Shown here: one piece after another, positions 17,185-26,171 of the stretch
Layout of the letters: each line of letters opens with the position of its first letter
Position numbering within the stretch: position 1 is the stretch's first letter
NCBI GenBank assembly: GCA_934467415.1
Contig: CAKSLQ010000003.1
Location: 62,001-126,000, forward strand
DNA from: an uncultured Eubacteriales bacterium
Lineage (GTDB): Bacteria > Bacillota > Clostridia > Oscillospirales > CAG-272
Direction: 5' to 3'
Length of the DNA: 64,000 nt
Position numbers and translations under genes: made by a program
The notes under the pieces: model-generated
What the model saw: only the letters and a program-made list of their open reading frames with translations
Database searches by the model: none
Told to the model about the DNA's origin: nothing

Positions 17185-19338
17185 ATGGAAACGAACAAGC
17201 GGGGCTGGATCAAGAATCTCATCATCATCTTTCTCGTGCTGATCCTGATTTTCACCCTTTTCTCAAACACGTTCATGAACCGCTCGCTGCCCGAGGTCGC
17301 CGTCTCCAATTCCGAGAGCGGCACGATCACCACGCAGGTGAAGCTGACCGGTACGGTCAATGCAAACTCGGTCAAGTCGGTCACGCTCGAGTACGCGCGC
17401 AAGATCAATGAAGTGTTCGTGCGCCGCGGTGACACGGTCACGCCGGGCACAGTGCTTGCCACGCTGGTGGCGGGCGAGAGCACCGAGATCGACAACCTCG
17501 AGATCGCGCTCAAGCAGCTCCAGATCGAATACAAGAAGATGCTGGTGGAGACCGAGGACTCGATCACCACGCTGCGCTATCAGCTGGAGGACGCCGAAAA
17601 GGAGCTCGCCGAGCTGAACGACTTTCTCGCCGCGTATCCGACGGCCGACGCGCAGAAGCAGGCCTACGCCGATCAGATCAAGGTGATGGAAACCCAGATC
17701 AAGGCGTATGAGGACAAGATCGAGGCGCGGAACGAGGAGATCGATGCAAAGAAGGACGACCTCGACGCCAAGCAGGAGGTCATCGACGACCTGCAAAAGC
17801 AGATCAACAAGCTGCATGACGCCGGCATGACGCTGGAGAAGCTCGGCAAGGCCATCAAGGACGCCGAGCAGGACGTCAAGGACGCCGAAAAGGCGACCAG
17901 ACGCGCAAAGACCGCGCTGACCTCGGCGGAGAGCGCTGCCAATACCGCATCGCTCCTGAGCGCAGACGCACTCAAGAAGCTGAACGAGGCCAACGCCGCA
18001 CTGGAAAAGGCCGAAAAGACGCTGAGCGACCTGAACGCAAAGAAGAATTCGCTGGTGTCCGAGCGCGAGGCGCTGGATGCCCGCATTGCGGAGCTGGAGG
18101 CCAAGACCGACCGCACCGAGGCGGAGGAGGCCGAGCTCGCCGAGAAGAAGACCCGTCTTGCCGCCGTGCGCAGCGAGATCAGCGACACGAACGCCGCGAT
18201 CGGGACGGCCGAGACTGCCGTGGCAGACGCCGAGAGCGTACAGACGGCAGCGGCCGCGGACAGTGAAAAGTATACCGGCCAGCTGCAAACGGCCAACAGC
18301 GCCCGCTCTGCGGCGGACGCCGAATACAAGAGCCGCCAGGCTGAGGAAAAGAGCGCGAAGACTACGCTGGACAACCTGAACGAGGGCTGGTCGCGCGCCC
18401 TGCTGGAGGACCGCCTTGCGGAGCGCCAGAGTGAATACGACGCGGTGGCCAAGGAACAGAAGCTGCTCAACAAGGACGTCGAAAAGATGACCAAGGAGAA
18501 GGAGAAGCTGACCAAGGAGAAGACCGAGCTGGAAACCGACAGCACGACCTTCGAGGAGAAGACCAAGAAGCAGGTCGAGCTGACCCGCTCGGTGGCGGAC
18601 TGCAAGACGAAGCTCCGCATTGCCGAGGCGAACGGCGCGATCGACGGCGAGACCGAGGCGCTCAACCTCTCGATTCAGCGCACGAAAATTGCGCAGAAGC
18701 AGCGCGAGATCGAAAAGATGCGCGAGAAGGCGGTCTCCACCGAGATCAAGTCTACGGTCAGCGGCACGATCAGCACGCTGAACATGACGGCGGGCGATGA
18801 GATCGCCGCAGGCACGACGGTGGCCGAGATTGCCACCTCGGACGGCTACACGATGGAGTGCAGCGTGCCGAACGCCCAGGCATCCCGCCTGCGCGTGGGG
18901 CTTGTCGGCGAAGTGCAGTACTATTACTGGGGCGATAAGCCGACCGTCACGATTCAGACCATCAAGAATGACCCGAACAACTCGGGCAAGAACAAGATTG
19001 TCACCCTCACGGTGGACGGCGACGTCGCCGACGGCACGTCGCTCACCGTCACCATCGGCTCGCAGGGCTCGAGCTACGACTGCATCGTGCCGAACAGCGC
19101 AATCCAGGAGGACTCGGACGGCAAGTTCATCCTCGTCGTCACCTCCAAGTCCTCGCCGCTCGGCAACCGCTACTATGCACAGCGCAAGAACGTCACCGTG
19201 CTTGCCTCCGAGGCAACGCGCAGCGCGATTGACGCCTCGCTCTCCTGGGGCGACTATGTGATCACGGGCGCGACCGATGCGGACGGCAAGAAGATCCCGA
19301 TCTCCGACGGTATGCAGGTCCGCATGGCGGAGAAATAA
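17185..19338 (+). CDS. Membrane-fusion (HlyD/MacA-type) adaptor with very long coiled coil
   Basis: Protein of 717 residues. It has one N-terminal membrane anchor (about 10-28), then an adaptor half-lipoyl segment (GTVNANSVKSVTLEYARKI to GDTVTPGTVLATLV, about 58-95). About 105-530 is almost uninterrupted charged heptad repeat (Lys/Glu/Ala-rich, many DAEK, KTEL, KKKD units). The second lipoyl half follows (STVSGTISTLNMTAGDEI, about 530), then beta-barrel and membrane-proximal parts to the end. The split lipoyl around a helical hairpin is the defining layout of efflux adaptors. The hairpin here is several times longer than in MacA. GGAGAT precedes the ATG at 17185. An efflux adaptor inside an importer operon is unusual; its partner may be the next gene. 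Confidence 0.88.
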   Translation: METNKRGWIKNLIIIFLVLILIFTLFSNTFMNRSLPEVAVSNSESGTITTQVKLTGTVNANSVKSVTLEYARKINEVFVRRGDTVTPGTVLATLVAGESTEIDNLEIALKQLQIEYKKMLVETEDSITTLRYQLEDAEKELAELNDFLAAYPTADAQKQAYADQIKVMETQIKAYEDKIEARNEEIDAKKDDLDAKQEVIDDLQKQINKLHDAGMTLEKLGKAIKDAEQDVKDAEKATRRAKTALTSAESAANTASLLSADALKKLNEANAALEKAEKTLSDLNAKKNSLVSEREALDARIAELEAKTDRTEAEEAELAEKKTRLAAVRSEISDTNAAIGTAETAVADAESVQTAAAADSEKYTGQLQTANSARSAADAEYKSRQAEEKSAKTTLDNLNEGWSRALLEDRLAERQSEYDAVAKEQKLLNKDVEKMTKEKEKLTKEKTELETDSTTFEEKTKKQVELTRSVADCKTKLRIAEANGAIDGETEALNLSIQRTKIAQKQREIEKMREKAVSTEIKSTVSGTISTLNMTAGDEIAAGTTVAEIATSDGYTMECSVPNAQASRLRVGLVGEVQYYYWGDKPTVTIQTIKNDPNNSGKNKIVTLTVDGDVADGTSLTVTIGSQGSSYDCIVPNSAIQEDSDGKFILVVTSKSSPLGNRYYAQRKNVTVLASEATRSAIDASLSWGDYVITGATDADGKKIPISDGMQVRMAEK

Positions 19339-19350
19339 GGAGGACGACCT

Positions 19351-20382
19351 GTGAAGAAACGCTACATCGTTCTCGGCGCGCTCGTACTCGGCCTTGCGCT
19401 CATCGCGCTCGGCCTCGGCGCGGCGCGGCGCGGCGTCGTCGGTGACGACCGCAGGGATTTTGCCGCCGAGACCTTCCGCGGCGCGGCGGAGACGCGGTAT
19501 GTGCAGCTTTCGCTCTATCCGAAGGAGGAGAAGCATCTCACGCCGGACGGTATGATGGCGGTGAAGAACGCGCTGGAGGCGTCGCTCACCGCGGACGGCA
19601 TTTCGCCGCGCGGCAGCTATCTGCTGGTCGGCAGCGGCGAGACCGCCGTCACGCTGGCGCGCGAGTCCGCCATGGCGGACGGCATGACCTCGATCAACAC
19701 CACCGATGCCACGGCAACCGTCTATTTCGGCAGCTGGTTCGGACTGCACCCCACGGTGCCGCAGAGCGGCGGCTTCGTGGACGCGGGCGAGACCGGCCAG
19801 GGCTACTGCGTGATCGACGAGTACACGGCGGCGCGCCTGTTCGGCTCGGTCGATGTGTGCGGGCTGGACATCACGGTCAACGGGTTTATGTACACCGTCA
19901 CGGCGGTCGTCCCCGCCGACCGCGGCACCTACAGCGGCTATTACGGCTACACGCCGCGCGTCTGGCTCTTATACAATTCCCCCGCGATGCTTTCCGCGCG
20001 GCTGACCTTCACCTCGCTGGAGGCGGTGCTGCCGAGCACGACCACGGGGCGTGCGCGCAGCATCTTCCTCGAGGCGGCAAAGAGCTATTACGACGATGAG
20101 GGCGAGGTGGTGGAGAACACCGGCCGCTATACCCCCGCGCGGCTCTATCAAAAGGTGAAGGGCCTGACGAAAATGGCGGTCGCCGAGGGCGACACCTACC
20201 CCTACTACGAGAACATTTCGCGCATCCGGGAGACAAAATGCGCCATGATCCTCGTGTTTGAGGCGGTATGCTGGATGGGTGCGGCCGTCCTCCTTGGCGT
20301 ACTGCTGTACATCTGGCTGCACCCACTCATCAAGCGGCACCGGGAACGCCGCGCTGCGAAAAAACTGCACGCCATCGTTTAA
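19351..20382 (+). CDS. MacB periplasmic-core-like protein with two membrane spans
   Basis: Protein of 343 residues. It has an N-terminal span (about 5-25), a roughly 270-residue extracellular domain and a C-terminal span (about 299-320) ending in a basic tail (HRERRAAKKL). The middle resembles the extracellular core of MacB/FtsX-type permeases (GQGYCVIDEYTAARLFGS, then DITVNGFMYTVTAVVP), a weak-pattern call. MacB's ATPase and its remaining two spans are absent. The GTG at 19351 follows AAGGAGG, and the gene lies 12 bases after the adaptor gene. It may form a MacA/MacB-like pair with that adaptor, without its own energy source. Confidence 0.65.
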   Translation: MKKRYIVLGALVLGLALIALGLGAARRGVVGDDRRDFAAETFRGAAETRYVQLSLYPKEEKHLTPDGMMAVKNALEASLTADGISPRGSYLLVGSGETAVTLARESAMADGMTSINTTDATATVYFGSWFGLHPTVPQSGGFVDAGETGQGYCVIDEYTAARLFGSVDVCGLDITVNGFMYTVTAVVPADRGTYSGYYGYTPRVWLLYNSPAMLSARLTFTSLEAVLPSTTTGRARSIFLEAAKSYYDDEGEVVENTGRYTPARLYQKVKGLTKMAVAEGDTYPYYENISRIRETKCAMILVFEAVCWMGAAVLLGVLLYIWLHPLIKRHRERRAAKKLHAIV

Positions 20383-20423
20383 CCGGGTGATCTGACCCGA
20401 CAACAAGGAAAGGAAACGATATC

Positions 20424-22826
20424 ATGAAGAGATTTACGAGAATCCTTGCAGGCGCATGCGCGCTGCTGCTGGCGACCGGTTCGCTTACCGGCTGCTTCGG
20501 CAGCAAAAAGAAGCTGCCCGATAAGCAGACCGTTGACCATGTCTACAAGTACGAGCAGCGGGAGCTGTACAAGGTCGCACGCCCGGACGATGACAAGGAC
20601 GTCACCGAGCGCGAGGACATCTACAACACGCTTTCCGATGTCAACGGCTATATGTTCCTCGTCTGCCGGTCGGATAAGGACTACAACGAGCTCGGCTACA
20701 CGCTGCACTACGGCAAGTTTGACGGCGAGGACAAGTCGATAGAGCTGCCCGTGGCCGAGGATGCGGACAGCTATATCTCCTACGGCAGTTTTGCGCGCTT
20801 TGAGGATGGCTTTGCCCTGGTCGAGCAGCGCAACATCCTCATCGACAAGGAAAACTATGTGTACGACCAGCAGTCCAATTTGCAGATCTACGACGAGAAC
20901 GGCGTCTTGCAGTCGACCGTCGATCTGCGGAAGGCGTTCGGCATTCCGGACGACGGCTACATCAACGTCGAACGGGTGCTGCGGCATGACGATACGCTGT
21001 ACCTGAGCTGTTACGGCGAAAGCGGAATGACCCTGCAGACGATGAGCCTCGACGGCACGCTCGGCAAGACCGTCCCGGTCTTCCCGGACGGCACGGACGG
21101 CTACATGAACAACATGTTCTTCACGGCGGACGGCAAGATGATCGTCTGCGCGGACATTTACGGCACGGACAGCTCAAAGCAGCTGATTATCACGCTCGAC
21201 CTTGCCACCGGCGCGCGCACCGAGCTGGATACGAAAAACGACTACCGGCTGGGCAATTCGCTGTTTGCGGGCCCCGACGGCACCTTCTACTGCTCGGATC
21301 AGAACGGTATCTACACCGTTGACCCGACGACGCTTGCAAAGACCGAGATCCTCAACTACATCAACTCGGACTACATCTATAAATACAGCAATTTTACGAT
21401 GCTGCCCGACGGCAGGATCGCCACCTTCAGAGGCAACTACAACCCGGGCGCCATGGCCTCGACCTACGCCGTCACCATCTTTACCAAGGTGCCGGACAGT
21501 GAGATTACGCCGAAGTACATCATCACGGTGGCGTCGGCGGGCTATGCCTACAATCTGCAGGAGCAGATCGTCAAGTACAACCTGGCCTCCGAGGAATACC
21601 GCATCAAGTATGTGGACTATTCGCAGTACAACACCGATGAGGACTACACGCTGGGGCAGACCCGCCTCGGCGACGACATCCTTGCGGGCAATGTGCCGGA
21701 TGTGCTGATCGCCGACCAGCAGTTCTCGGTCTCGAAATACGTCAGCAAGGGGCTGTTTGCCGACCTCTACACCTTCATCGATAAGGATGAGAGCATGAAG
21801 CGCGAGGAATTCCTCGAAAATATCCTTGCCGGCTGTGAGATCGACGGCAAGCTCTATGAGATCCCGACCAACTTCTATATTCAGGGGCTGATCGGTCCGA
21901 AGGAGACGATCGACACCTTCCGGGACCTCACCATCCGGGAGTTTGTTGACAAGCTCTCCACCCTGCCCGAGGGCGTGACCTTCTTCCGCGACGGCGACAT
22001 CACCCGCGAGACCCTGCTGCAGATGCTGTTCCTCACCAACTATCAGAACTTCATCGACCGCAAGACCGGCAAGTGCAGCATCAACAACGACGAGTGCCGC
22101 GCGCTGCTCGAATTTGCCAAGATGATGCCCGAAAAGAGTCTTTGGGACAGAGAAGGCTTCGATTCCTCCACGTTTGACTGGGACGCGTACAATAACATGT
22201 TCCGCGACGGCAAGGCGCTGGCGCAGGGGGTCTCCATCGGCGACTTCTCCGGCATCCGGGATTATGCCTACAGCTACGGGAAGGATACGGAGCTTGACTT
22301 CATCGGCTTCCCCGCGCCCGACCGTGCCGGCATGAGCTTCACCACGGCAAACCTCAAGTTCCTCGTCAGCGCAAAGGGCGCGTTCCCGGATGCGTCATGG
22401 GAATTCGTCAAGATTTTCCTTGCGGATGATTACCAGACCAACCAGTCCTGGGGCTTCCCGGTCAAGAAGGCCGCGCTCGACGCAAAGAAGCAGGCGATGC
22501 TCGACCAGATCAAGGAGAATGAGAAAAACCGGGACGAAGACGGCGACACGACGGGCGACGGCAACATCATCGGCGTGGCACGGGCGACGATGATCGACGA
22601 TGTTTACTATGACGATGTTTACTATCGCCGCGAGGTGACCGCCGCGGATGTCGAGACGGTCTACGGCTATGCCTGCACCGCCAAAAAGCAGTTTGTCTAT
22701 GACACCAGCCTGTTCGACATCATCAACGAGGAGGCTTCCGCCTACTTCGCGGGGACGAAAACACTCGACGAGATTCTCCCGCTGATGGAGAGCCGCATCA
22801 CCATCTTCCTCTCCGAGGGAAGATAA
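20424..22826 (+). CDS. Large lipoprotein: propeller-like N-domain plus extracellular solute-binding domain
   Basis: Surface lipoprotein of 800 residues. The signal ends in the lipobox LTGC with C24 as lipid anchor. About 45-360 is a run of beta-strand repeats with Asp-Gly turns (LYLSCYGESGMTLQTMSLDG, then FFTADGKMIVCADIYG), like a beta-propeller. About 365-800 looks like a family 1 extracellular solute-binding protein: KYIITVASAGYAYN, VPDVLIADQQFSVSKYVSKG, WDAYNNMFRDGKAL, and a helical C-terminus. It is therefore the candidate substrate receptor for the two permeases. AAGGAAAGG precedes the ATG. A paralogue follows. The propeller part is not found in ordinary sugar-binding lipoproteins as far as I know. 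Confidence 0.82.
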   Translation: MKRFTRILAGACALLLATGSLTGCFGSKKKLPDKQTVDHVYKYEQRELYKVARPDDDKDVTEREDIYNTLSDVNGYMFLVCRSDKDYNELGYTLHYGKFDGEDKSIELPVAEDADSYISYGSFARFEDGFALVEQRNILIDKENYVYDQQSNLQIYDENGVLQSTVDLRKAFGIPDDGYINVERVLRHDDTLYLSCYGESGMTLQTMSLDGTLGKTVPVFPDGTDGYMNNMFFTADGKMIVCADIYGTDSSKQLIITLDLATGARTELDTKNDYRLGNSLFAGPDGTFYCSDQNGIYTVDPTTLAKTEILNYINSDYIYKYSNFTMLPDGRIATFRGNYNPGAMASTYAVTIFTKVPDSEITPKYIITVASAGYAYNLQEQIVKYNLASEEYRIKYVDYSQYNTDEDYTLGQTRLGDDILAGNVPDVLIADQQFSVSKYVSKGLFADLYTFIDKDESMKREEFLENILAGCEIDGKLYEIPTNFYIQGLIGPKETIDTFRDLTIREFVDKLSTLPEGVTFFRDGDITRETLLQMLFLTNYQNFIDRKTGKCSINNDECRALLEFAKMMPEKSLWDREGFDSSTFDWDAYNNMFRDGKALAQGVSIGDFSGIRDYAYSYGKDTELDFIGFPAPDRAGMSFTTANLKFLVSAKGAFPDASWEFVKIFLADDYQTNQSWGFPVKKAALDAKKQAMLDQIKENEKNRDEDGDTTGDGNIIGVARATMIDDVYYDDVYYRREVTAADVETVYGYACTAKKQFVYDTSLFDIINEEASAYFAGTKTLDEILPLMESRITIFLSEGR

Positions 22827-22839
22827 AAGGAAATACAGT

Positions 22840-22979
22840 AAAAAATACGGCTGCGCCGGATTTTTCACACCGATAAGGGCGCGAGCGGTGCGCGAGACGC
22901 GAGTGAACGCCCTTGCCCCACTTCAAACGCTCGCCGTTTGAAGTGACTGTTTGTACGATGCCGCAACGCGGCATCGTAC
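22840..22979. repeat. Family B repeat (copy 1) between the two lipoprotein genes
   Basis: CGGCTGCGCCG followed by T-rich sequence, then GCGCGAG...CGCGAGTGAACGCCCTTGC, ending in the hairpin CTTCAAACG-ctcg-CGTTTGAAG (22921-22943). The same order recurs at 37889-37994. A second hairpin, GTACGATGCCGC-aac-GCGGCATCGTAC, follows at 22953-22979. The first part may attenuate transcription between the lipoprotein genes. Confidence 0.65.
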
Positions 22980-23039
22980 TTTGGTTTCGGGGGTACTTTA
23001 AGATTTTATTAAATTCAAAACATATAAAGGAGAACACAC

Positions 23040-25490
23040 ATGAACAGACGTATACGGATGCTTGCAGGCGCGCTCGCGGCGGTGCTTGCCGCCGGCAGCC
23101 TTGCCGCCTGCGGCGAAAAGAAGCGGAAGCTGCCCGAAAAGCAGGTGCTTGACCATGTCTACAAGTATGAGACGAAGACGCTTGCCACTTACGACGAGGT
23201 GAAGTGGGACGATGATGCCCAGAGAGATTTCAAGGGCTATACGGAGGTGCAGGACACGGTGATCTCACCGGCGGGCTATGCCTACCGCACCGTCACCGTG
23301 GACAAGGATTACAACACCACGGCGCAGTCCGTCTCCTTCGGCCGATTTGACGGCAGCGATCCGGTGACGGTGGACAGCGTCCTGCCGACCGGCAACGGCG
23401 ACTCGGTCTACTTTTCCGTCACGGCGGTCGTGCCGGAGGGGCTCGCCGCTGTCATGGACGAAAACCGCGTGGTCGGCGAGCAGAAGGTTGACGGCGAAAC
23501 GGTTCCGATCTACGAGCGAAAAACCTATCTGCGCATCTTCGGCTTTGACGGCGAAAAGCTGTCCGAGACCGAGATCACCCCGGCGCTGTTCGGGCTGGCC
23601 GACCCGGGCGCAAACGGCTATTTCGGCGTGGGAAACCTCATCACCGACGGCAAGGATCTGTACATGACCCTGCGCAGCGACAACACCGAGGCGACGGGCA
23701 AGCTCTTTCATCTCGGCGCGGACGGCAGCCCGAAGGAGCCGATCACTCTCGCGGACGGCGGGGACTATTACTTCCAGTCGCTCTATTTCTTCGGCGAGGG
23801 CAAGCTGTTTGCGTCCTACTATGACCAGAGCGGCGGCGGCTCGGCGGCGTTTATCCTGGATATCGCGACCGGCAAGAAGACCAAGGTGGAAAGAGACAGC
23901 TTCCCCGGCGGCTATGCGGTGCTCTACAACTCCTTCGGCGGTCCGGACGGCATGTATCTGTTTGACAGCACCGTCGGCGTGTACAAGCTGGATACCGACG
24001 CGATGACGCAGGAGATGGTCTGCAACTTCCTCAATTCGGATTTCATCTTCTCTTCGGGCAGCATGTCCTATTCCAATCTGCCGCTCGCGTCGCTCGGCGA
24101 CGGCAGGTTTGCGGCACTGCGCAGCTCGACGAAAAAGGGAAAGACCTCGACACAGCTCAGCGTGCTGGAGCCTGCCGACCCCGCCGCGCTTCAGCCGAAG
24201 TACATCATCACGGTGGCGTCCGCGGGCTATGCGTACAATTTTGAGGAGCAGGTGGTCAATTTCAATCTCTCCTCGGACGAGTATCGTATCAAGTATGTCA
24301 ATTACGGCACCTATAATACGACGGAGGATTACACGCTCGGCGTAAAGCAGCTCAAGGCGGACATCCTGGCCGGCAACGTGCCGGACATCCTGATCGCGGA
24401 CGAGAGCTTCTCGGCGGCGGATTACATGAACAAGGGCGTCTTCGCCGATCTCTACACCTATATCGACAAGGACGAGACCCTGACGCGGGACAAATTCCTG
24501 CCCAACATCCTTTCGGCGAGCGAGCTGAACGGTAAGCTCTATGAGCTGCCCACTTCCGTCTACATCTTCGGCATGATGGGCGAGAAGTCACGGGTCGCCG
24601 AATTCGGCGGGCTGACGATGCGTGAGTTTGCCGACAAGGTCGCGGCGCTCCCCGACGGCGTGAAGTTCGTGCGCGATGGCGACAACACGCGCGACCAGAT
24701 GCTGCGGATGCTGTTCTTCATCAACTATGCGGACTTTATCAACCGTGCCGACGCGACCTGCGATTTCGACAACGACGATTTCCGTGCGCTGCTCGAATTT
24801 GTGAAGACCGTGCCCGAAAAGTTCATGCAGGACGACCCGAATTTCAATTCGGATACCTTCGACTGGGACGCGTACAACAACATGTACAAGGAAGGCAAGG
24901 CGATCGCCCAGATCTCGGGTCTGACCGATTTCTTCGGCTTCGAGAACATGTCATACACCTTCGGCACGCTGGAGACCGACCTTGTCGGGCTGCCGTCGCG
25001 GGACAGAAACGGCTACGCCTTCAGCGCAACCCAGCTCAAATTCCTGCTCAGCGCCAAGAGCCCGTTTGCGGAGGAGGGCTGGAAGTTTATCCGGCAGTTC
25101 TTCACGGACGATGTGCAGACCTCGCTCGAATACGGCTTCCCGGTCACCGTGTCCGCGCTGAACGCGGCAAAGCAGGCGGCGCTCGACAAGATTGAGAAGC
25201 GCGCTGCCGAGCAGAAGGAAGGAACCGGCAAGGTCAACGGCTACATGGTCGGCGACAACGGCGTGACCATCCCGATCTACGATCAGGGCACGCGGTATGA
25301 GACCGCCGCGGATGTGGAGCACATCTACGACATTGTGATGTCCGCAAAAAAGCCGCTCGGCTATGATGAAAGCATCTACAATGTCATCATGGAGGAGGCA
25401 TCGGCGTATTTCTCCGGCGAGAAGAGCGTGGAGGAGGTCACCAAGCTGATTAACAACCGGGTGGGGATCATCCTGACCGAAAACCGGTGA
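23040..25490 (+). CDS. Second large lipoprotein, paralogue of the preceding one
   Basis: Surface lipoprotein of 816 residues with lipobox LAAC (C24). It shares the architecture of its neighbour: KLPEKQVLDHVYKYE just after the anchor, a beta-strand repeat domain, the phrase KYIITVASAGYAYN, and the solute-binding half (VPDILIADESFSAADYMNKG, WDAYNNMYKEGKAIAQ). The clear similarity throughout, with many substitutions, points to an old tandem duplication. Two receptors on one permease pair suggests different substrates or a two-part receptor. AAAGGAG lies 7 bases before the ATG. A 213-base gap with a family B repeat separates it from its neighbour. Confidence 0.82.
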   Translation: MNRRIRMLAGALAAVLAAGSLAACGEKKRKLPEKQVLDHVYKYETKTLATYDEVKWDDDAQRDFKGYTEVQDTVISPAGYAYRTVTVDKDYNTTAQSVSFGRFDGSDPVTVDSVLPTGNGDSVYFSVTAVVPEGLAAVMDENRVVGEQKVDGETVPIYERKTYLRIFGFDGEKLSETEITPALFGLADPGANGYFGVGNLITDGKDLYMTLRSDNTEATGKLFHLGADGSPKEPITLADGGDYYFQSLYFFGEGKLFASYYDQSGGGSAAFILDIATGKKTKVERDSFPGGYAVLYNSFGGPDGMYLFDSTVGVYKLDTDAMTQEMVCNFLNSDFIFSSGSMSYSNLPLASLGDGRFAALRSSTKKGKTSTQLSVLEPADPAALQPKYIITVASAGYAYNFEEQVVNFNLSSDEYRIKYVNYGTYNTTEDYTLGVKQLKADILAGNVPDILIADESFSAADYMNKGVFADLYTYIDKDETLTRDKFLPNILSASELNGKLYELPTSVYIFGMMGEKSRVAEFGGLTMREFADKVAALPDGVKFVRDGDNTRDQMLRMLFFINYADFINRADATCDFDNDDFRALLEFVKTVPEKFMQDDPNFNSDTFDWDAYNNMYKEGKAIAQISGLTDFFGFENMSYTFGTLETDLVGLPSRDRNGYAFSATQLKFLLSAKSPFAEEGWKFIRQFFTDDVQTSLEYGFPVTVSALNAAKQAALDKIEKRAAEQKEGTGKVNGYMVGDNGVTIPIYDQGTRYETAADVEHIYDIVMSAKKPLGYDESIYNVIMEEASAYFSGEKSVEEVTKLINNRVGIILTENR

Positions 25491-26112
25491 CATTTGACCG
25501 GCGCAGACTGAATGGCGAAAGGGAAGTGGAATAAGGTTTTGCTGTCTGCATAGCTTCAAATATAAGTGGAAAAGCACCCGTAACGGGTGCTTTTCTCCAT
25601 ATTGGAGTTGTTTTTCGCGGATTCTGCATCCGCCTGCGCCGGTCAAGGCGGCGGGGGTAGGCGATGTTTGCGCAAAAGGAAACAAAGCCTTCCCCAGTGG
25701 GGGAAGGTGTCGGCGGAGCCGACGGATGAGGTGTTTCTCCTGCGCCGGGCAGACGGCGGGGTGGGGATTTTTTGCGGAAAGAAACGGGGACGCACATTTC
25801 CGGTAGGGGTCGGCGCCCTCGACGACCCGCGCTCACCTTAGTGCAGGCGGGTGATTCGTGAATCGCCCCTACGGGATTGCAAAGGTTTTCGCGCACCGCA
25901 CACCATTTTCACCGTAGGGCGGGGGCTTGCTCCCGCCGCAAATGTACGCGGACAACTCTTTTTACCTCCCTCGGTGAGGGAGGTGGCACGGCAACGCCGT
26001 GACGGAAGGAGTCTTGCTCTCTGCAAAACTCCCCCAGTCACCTATCGGTGACAGCCCCCTCAGCGAGGGGGCTGAAAATATAACAACCATAGAGCGCCGT
26101 CTGCGCCCCTCC
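25491..26112. repeat. Non-coding gap with terminator and several repeat fragments
   Basis: No gene is visible. The order is: a terminator (25569-25595); one family A arm at 25686-25733 (CCTTCCCC-agtg-GGGGAAGG, then GTCGGC-gga-GCCGAC, then GGATGAGG) with no clear partner arm; a GTGATTCGTGAATCGCCCCT copy from 25851, matching 936-955; GGGCGGGGGCTTGCTCCCGC from 25917; and a complete but diverged family A copy at 25964-26074 (ACCTCCCTC/GAGGGAGGT, ACGGC-aac-GCCGT, then GTCACC-tatc-GGTGAC, GCCCCCTC/GAGGGGGC). Confidence 0.7.
25569..25595 (+). terminator. Terminator of the ABC/lipoprotein operon
   Basis: AAAAGCACCCG, loop TAA, CGGGTGCTTTT; a perfect 11-bp stem. Confidence 0.85.
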
Positions 26113-26141
26113 TTGACAACGGCATACGGATGCGGTACAAT
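26113..26141 (+). promoter_or_regulatory. SigA promoter of the one-TM protein gene
   Basis: TTGACA (26113-26118), 17-bp spacer, TACAAT (26136-26141), 30 bases before the start at 26172. Confidence 0.85.
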
Positions 26142-26171
26142 AGGGACATCAACAAAAAGAGAGGTGCGCGT

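Noticed and set aside
17263..19749. Open frame of 828 codons on the minus strand opposite the adaptor gene
   Set aside because: A shadow of the repetitive, G+C-rich coiled-coil gene; no ribosome site and Arg/Leu/Gly/Val-biased product without recognisable motifs.
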